Assembly: GCF_025398155.2 (NCBI RefSeq)
Contig: NZ_CP104562.2
Location: 4,650,001-4,714,000 of the forward strand
Source of the DNA: Roseateles amylovorans
GTDB taxonomy: Bacteria > Pseudomonadota > Gammaproteobacteria > Burkholderiales > Burkholderiaceae_C
Length of the DNA: 64,000 nt
Direction: 5' to 3'
Part shown: positions 60,047 to 64,000 of the stretch, in pieces
Layout of the letters: each line of letters opens with the position of its first letter
Numbering within the stretch: the first letter of the stretch is position 1
Notes under the pieces: model-generated
Seen by the model: the letters and a program-made list of their open reading frames with translations, nothing else
Databases searched by the model: none
What the model was told of the DNA's origin: nothing
Program-made: the position numbers and the translations under genes

Positions 60047-61065
60047 CAGATCAGCTTGACCAGCTGCTTGCCGAAGTTGCGCCCCTTGAGCAGGCCCAGG
60101 AAGGCCTCGGGGGCGCTGTCCAGGCCCTGGGCGACCGTCTCGCGGTACTTCAGCTTGCCGGTGGCGACCAGCGTGCCGAGCTCCTTCAGCGCCTCAGGCC
60201 AGACCGCCATGTGTTCGGACACGATGAAGCCCTCGATCTTCATGCGATTGACCAGGATCAGCTGCGGCGCGGTCATCGGAATCGGCTCGCCGTTGTAGCC
60301 GGCGATCATGCCGCACATGGCCACGCGGCTGAACGGGTTCGCACGCAGCATCACCGCATCCAGGATCATCCCGCCGACGTTTTCAAAGTAGCCATCGATG
60401 CCCTGCGGGCAGGCCACCTTGAGCGCGGCCGACAGCGATCGCACATCCTGATGCTGCTTGTAGTCGATGCAGTCGTCGAAGCCCAGTTCTTCCACCACAT
60501 ACCGGCACTTCTCGGCACCGCCGGCAATGCCCACCGCCCGCGCCCCCCGCACCTTGGCCAGTTGGCCGACCGCGCCGCCCACCGCGCCACTGGCGGCACT
60601 CACCACCACGGTCTCGCCGGGCTTGGGATCGATGATCTTCACCAGGCCGTACCAGCCGGTCACGCCGGGCATGCCCACCGCGCCGAGGTAGGCCGACAGC
60701 GGCACATGCGTGGTGTCGACCTTCTGCAGCACGCCGCGCTGCTGGGCATCCACCACCTGGTACTCCTGCCAGCCGCCCATGCCAACGACCGAATCGCCTA
60801 CCGCGAAATGCGTGTTCTTCGACGCCACCACCTCACCGACGGTGCCGCCGATCATCACCTCGTTCAAAGGCTGCGGCTGCGCATAGCTCTTGCTGTCGTT
60901 CATGCGACCGCGCATGTACGGATCCAGGCTGAGGTAGTGATGGCGCACCAGCACCTGACCCTCGCTCAGTTCGGGAATGGGGATATCCACCCGCTTGAAG
61001 TTCTCGACGCCCGGCTCCCCGGTGGGTCGCGAGGCCAACTGGATCTGACGATTGATGTTGCTCAT
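60046..61065 (-). CDS. NADP-dependent oxidoreductase of the MDR type (CurA/leukotriene B4 dehydrogenase-like)
   Basis: 339 residues. Family marks are LSLDPYMRGRMNDSKSYAQP, TWGYGL-type PGVTGWYGLVKIIDPKPGET, the cofactor loop SAASGAVGGAVGQLAKVRGA and IDGYFENVGGMILDAVMLRA. Zinc ligands of alcohol dehydrogenases are absent. Members reduce alpha,beta-unsaturated ketones, such as curcumin or alkenals, with NADPH. AGAGGAA precedes the ATG. It opens the operon with the acetyltransferase, GST and SDR, consistent with handling of reactive carbonyl or electrophilic compounds. Confidence 0.9.
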   Translation of the reverse strand: MSNINRQIQLASRPTGEPGVENFKRVDIPIPELSEGQVLVRHHYLSLDPYMRGRMNDSKSYAQPQPLNEVMIGGTVGEVVASKNTHFAVGDSVVGMGGWQEYQVVDAQQRGVLQKVDTTHVPLSAYLGAVGMPGVTGWYGLVKIIDPKPGETVVVSAASGAVGGAVGQLAKVRGARAVGIAGGAEKCRYVVEELGFDDCIDYKQHQDVRSLSAALKVACPQGIDGYFENVGGMILDAVMLRANPFSRVAMCGMIAGYNGEPIPMTAPQLILVNRMKIEGFIVSEHMAVWPEALKELGTLVATGKLKYRETVAQGLDSAPEAFLGLLKGRNFGKQLVKLI

Positions 61066-61329
61066 GGCGGTGTTCCTCTGAAATCTTGGGACCAACGCGC
61101 ATTCGACCATGTTCCGGGCCGGATGCATGGTCGCTGGCGCGACAGCCCCGCCCGTGACGCGCGCCATGCCCCGGATGCAGGCCCGAACCACGAGCGGGAC
61201 GTCTGGATCGCCCGGCTGCGGCGGCGATCACAGACGCCCGCATCTGCGAAAGCCAGTGTCGGGTTCGACTGCGAACTTACCCCCTGGGCACCGGACTCAA
61301 TCGAGGCTCCCCACTAGACGGATGTCTCC

Positions 61330-63267
61330 ATGCGTTCCAACCACAGCACAGCCCTTGGCGGCGGGTACCTGTCAGGCCATGACCGGTCGCACGCCGACTC
61401 CCGCCACATGCCGGAGACCTCGCCCAAATCCGCCGCTGACGCCAATTCCGCCGGATCCGCCCCGGCCTGCCAGAGCGCCTGCTGCGCCCCCTCACTGGAC
61501 CTTCAGTCGAACACTGGGATGACGCTGCAGCAAACCCTGGCCCAGGCCCTGGCGCACGCCCAACGTCATGGCCATCAAGCCCCGCGTCAGAGGCTGGATC
61601 TGCGGCACTGGCATGCCCGCGAGGTCTCGGCCGTGCCCCGGGACATCTGGCGCCGGCTGGCGGGCAGCGTTGACATGGTGCAAATGCCTCAGGGCTGGAC
61701 GCCCCGGGATTTCGCCTGGCTGGCCGCGCTCGCCCAGGTCAACATGGTGAGTTGTTCAGACCTGCCGCAGGATCGCCATCCCTTCGACACCCTGCCCCCG
61801 CCGGTTCGGGTGGTGATCACGCCGGAACCGCATCCGGATTGGCGCGCGGACCCCCATCGCCACCGACTGTTCCTGAGCACCGCCAAATCGGGCGATCACG
61901 CCTACCTGGACGCCCATGCAACGCAGCATCTCGACGCCCAGGCCCTGGAGATGCAACTTCGCAGGGACGGCCTGCCTGAACACTGGCCGTCTCCGCAGCG
62001 CTACCAGGATGCCATGGAGGCGGCCTGTCAATTGGTGGATCAGGCCCGCTCCCGGCTTCCTCCCTTTCAGGGCGCCGATGTGCATTGCTGGCCGCTGGAT
62101 GTGGTGCAGGCGAAGGTGATCACCGACGTGATCGAGCACACGCCCCTGCCGCTGTTGTCGAGCCAGGGGCGGACCGCCTTCCTGGCGCTTCAGCACAACC
62201 TGAGGCCCGATTCGAGGATGGAGACGCTGGCGGCCTGGAAGATCCACCTGGTGGACGTGGCCGTCAAAGAGGCGGCGGCCACCTTGCTGCAGCCTGCAAG
62301 TGACACGCCGGCGCTCCTGCCGCTGGCCGAGCTGATCGACGTCGCACGCCAGCGCCGATTCGAGACCCGCTCCCCCCCACTGCGGGAACCGCTCGCCGCT
62401 CCAGCCACGCCCGAGCGCAGGACCGGCGATGGCCACGTCCGGCAGGCCCAGACGGCGCGACGTCCCCTGATCTCCCGTGCCAACAGCGAGCCGCACCCCA
62501 GCACCCAGGTGCGCGCCACCACCATGCCGGCGATGTGGTGGTCTGCGGGTCCACTCCACTTCCCTGCCGCCCCCCATCAGTCGCCGCAGGCCGGTTCCCT
62601 GGCCACGCTCTTGCTGCCCCCATTGATCGCCAGAGGATTGGGACTGCGACCGAGCTCGCGCGTCGGCAGTGGATCACCAGGCAGTCTCTCCACCGAGTCG
62701 GCACCCCCCACCCCGCCAACCGCGCCGTCGGCCGGGGGTCCCCACCAACGATCCCATCCACTCGCAGGTCTGGAGGGCGGCGCCCTGTTCGCTCGGCCAG
62801 CGCGCATTCAAAGCCACAGCCTGGAGGCTCCTCGGCAGGACCAGGGCTCGCTCGCCCCCTCAGAACCAACGAAGGAGGCCCCGCGCAGCGGCCCAGCGAG
62901 TGCGGGAGCCCAAAACCCGGACACCCCACCGCCGACCACGCCGAAGATCGCGGCGTCCGCCTCGGCCAGGCAGCGGTCGAACCCGGTCGGACCCGCGCGC
63001 GAAGCCCGAACCGACGCCGACGCGGGCAGCCGCCGCAGTGGGGACCTCATGCGCCGGCTTCAGAAACTCTTGTCGCCCATGCGATCAAGGCGTGACACGC
63101 TGGGCGAAGAATTCCTGGCACTCCCGCCGTTGCCAGCGGCGAAGCGCCTCTCGCCATTCCCCTCTCCCTCAAAGCGACGACCGGACCCGCGCGAGGAGAC
63201 GGACAACACGCTGGGCACGACGCCCGCCCAAGAGCCCCCACCCCCAACCGTTGACGGCGTTCGCTGA
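61330..63267 (+). CDS. Unrecognised protein, first of two tandem paralogues
   Basis: 645 residues; no signal peptide or membrane helix. Residues 1-62 are Ser/Ala-rich and disordered. Residues 89-235 form a compact domain shared with the next gene: VDMVQMPQGWTPRDFAWLAA, LPPPVRVVITPEPHPDWRAD, HRHRLFLSTAKSGDHAYLD and WPSPQRYQDAMEAACQL. Residues 240-345 are helical (SSQGRTAFLALQHNLRPDSR). The last 290 residues are Pro/Ser/Arg-rich and probably disordered. Large size, disordered ends and local duplication recall secreted effectors, but I see no secretion signal and do not recognise a family. The leader ACGGATGTCTCC before the ATG resembles that of the next gene. Confidence 0.7.
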   Translation: MRSNHSTALGGGYLSGHDRSHADSRHMPETSPKSAADANSAGSAPACQSACCAPSLDLQSNTGMTLQQTLAQALAHAQRHGHQAPRQRLDLRHWHAREVSAVPRDIWRRLAGSVDMVQMPQGWTPRDFAWLAALAQVNMVSCSDLPQDRHPFDTLPPPVRVVITPEPHPDWRADPHRHRLFLSTAKSGDHAYLDAHATQHLDAQALEMQLRRDGLPEHWPSPQRYQDAMEAACQLVDQARSRLPPFQGADVHCWPLDVVQAKVITDVIEHTPLPLLSSQGRTAFLALQHNLRPDSRMETLAAWKIHLVDVAVKEAAATLLQPASDTPALLPLAELIDVARQRRFETRSPPLREPLAAPATPERRTGDGHVRQAQTARRPLISRANSEPHPSTQVRATTMPAMWWSAGPLHFPAAPHQSPQAGSLATLLLPPLIARGLGLRPSSRVGSGSPGSLSTESAPPTPPTAPSAGGPHQRSHPLAGLEGGALFARPARIQSHSLEAPRQDQGSLAPSEPTKEAPRSGPASAGAQNPDTPPPTTPKIAASASARQRSNPVGPAREARTDADAGSRRSGDLMRRLQKLLSPMRSRRDTLGEEFLALPPLPAAKRLSPFPSPSKRRPDPREETDNTLGTTPAQEPPPPTVDGVR

Positions 63268-63305
63268 CTCAACGGGCCTCCATCCATCGCATCCACGGAG
63301 TCTCC

Positions 63306-64000
63306 ATGACCCTCACCGCGCCGTCGCCGACCCTGTCGCCCCCCTCCCCGTTCGGCGCGACGGCTGAGCCCCGTCGCCTCGAATCCACCTCAGCCGCCCT
63401 GCAGGAGGTCCTGGACCGCAGCGTTGCCCGGTGGATTACAGAGCTGGATCTGCATGCGTTCACCTTCGCCGAGGTGGCGGCGGCCACCGCCCGATGCTGG
63501 CGGTGGCCGGCCGACCACATCAACCTGGTGCGCATGCCCACCGGTTGGTCGCCGAGCGATCTGCATTGGCTGAGCTGGTGCCCCCATGCACAGGTCATCC
63601 ATTTCGCTGACGTCCCCGCGGACCCACAGGCGTTCGCCGCCCTCCCGCCTCACGTTCAGGTGGTGATCACGCCACAGATCGATCCCCGCTGGCGCGATCC
63701 CGCCCATGCGCATCGCCTGTTCCTCGATGCTGCATCGGGAGAGCATGCGGTGGTGGAGCACGCGCAATTGACCCAGATGAATGATCTGAACGGGCTGCTG
63801 AAACAGCTGAGGGAACACCAGATCCCGAAGTCCTGGCCCACCGCCGCCCACTATCAGGAAGCCTGGCAGGCCGTTCGCGACCTTCAGCAACAGGCCGCCG
63901 CGCGTGAAGGCCTCGACAGTGCCTCCGCAGACCGCGCTGGCGTCGCCCGTTCATCCGTCGCCCGCCTGGGCGTCGACCACGCCGCCGTCGACAGCCAGGG
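63306..64000 (+). CDS. Second tandem paralogue, 3' end outside the window
   Basis: 231 residues are seen. After a 40-residue Pro/Ser-rich start comes ELDLHAFTFAEVAAATARC, then INLVRMPTGWSPSDLHWLSW, LPPHVQVVITPQIDPRWRDP, HAHRLFLDAASGEHAVVEH and WPTAAHYQEAWQAVRDLQQQ, each aligning with the first paralogue in the same order and nearly the same spacing. The ATG at 63306 has GGAG five bases upstream and lies 38 bases after the first gene's stop, so both are probably one transcript. Function unknown; more copies may follow beyond the window. Confidence 0.7.
   Translation, partial: MTLTAPSPTLSPPSPFGATAEPRRLESTSAALQEVLDRSVARWITELDLHAFTFAEVAAATARCWRWPADHINLVRMPTGWSPSDLHWLSWCPHAQVIHFADVPADPQAFAALPPHVQVVITPQIDPRWRDPAHAHRLFLDAASGEHAVVEHAQLTQMNDLNGLLKQLREHQIPKSWPTAAHYQEAWQAVRDLQQQAAAREGLDSASADRAGVARSSVARLGVDHAAVDSQ

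Noticed and set aside
61200..61329. Hrp/PIP-type promoter box before the tandem paralogues
   Set aside because: TTCG and CGAA motifs occur but not with the required 15-16 base spacing.

Overview
The window reads as a chromosomal segment of a high-GC Gram-negative bacterium, most likely a betaproteobacterium of the order Burkholderiales (Roseateles/Mitsuaria-like; the genus is an inference). The reasons are the strongly GC-biased third codon positions, two TonB-dependent receptors, an Mla-type ABC system, and the gene order thrS-infC-rpmI-rplT-pheS-pheT-ihfA-merR-tRNA-Pro, which is a betaproteobacterial arrangement.

Layout. 1-4928 (minus): a Tat-exported GH71/99-like hydrolase cut by the window edge, then a tightly coupled three-gene membrane operon (DUF4166; DoxX-like plus TIGR01777 epimerase; DUF1440-DUF4126 fusion). 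5070-8380 (plus): a membrane histidine kinase and a sigma-54 response regulator, with two 21-bp direct repeats in front. 8406-12767: universal stress protein with an overlapping 31-residue membrane peptide, chromate transporter, and a divergent LysR regulator/D-malate dehydrogenase pair. 12909-21333: small hypothetical and stress genes and two more histidine kinases. 21555-25783: M23 peptidase, Fur-type TonB receptor and soluble pyrophosphatase. 26044-27223: a lower-GC islet that looks like an orphan type VI secretion effector and its immunity protein. 27234-39054: YceI protein, H+-pumping pyrophosphatase, J-domain protein, a four-gene Mla/MCE lipid transport operon, a LytTR regulator and an acyltransferase. 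39277-47551: the translation operon. 47639-54177: patatin-like lipase, a second TonB receptor, Tex and a small HTH protein. 54354-61065: flavoprotein, sensor kinase, and a four-gene overlapping redox/detoxification operon. 61330-64000: two adjacent paralogues of an unrecognised family; the second runs off the window.

The most interesting signal is in front of thrS: a 12-codon open frame with five threonine codons, followed by a segment complementary to the 5' arm of a rho-independent terminator that ends just before the thrS start. This is the layout of a ribosome-mediated transcription attenuator for threonyl-tRNA synthetase. The same operon has a terminator between rplT and pheS, a heavily structured 320-nt infC-rpmI spacer, and an ATC start codon for infC.

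A second genome-level trait is a set of short 6-8 bp tandem repeats (for example cgatgt/cgatgc, gcatcg/gcatct, cggcaat, ggcactg) in many intergenic gaps and, in two places, inside coding sequences.
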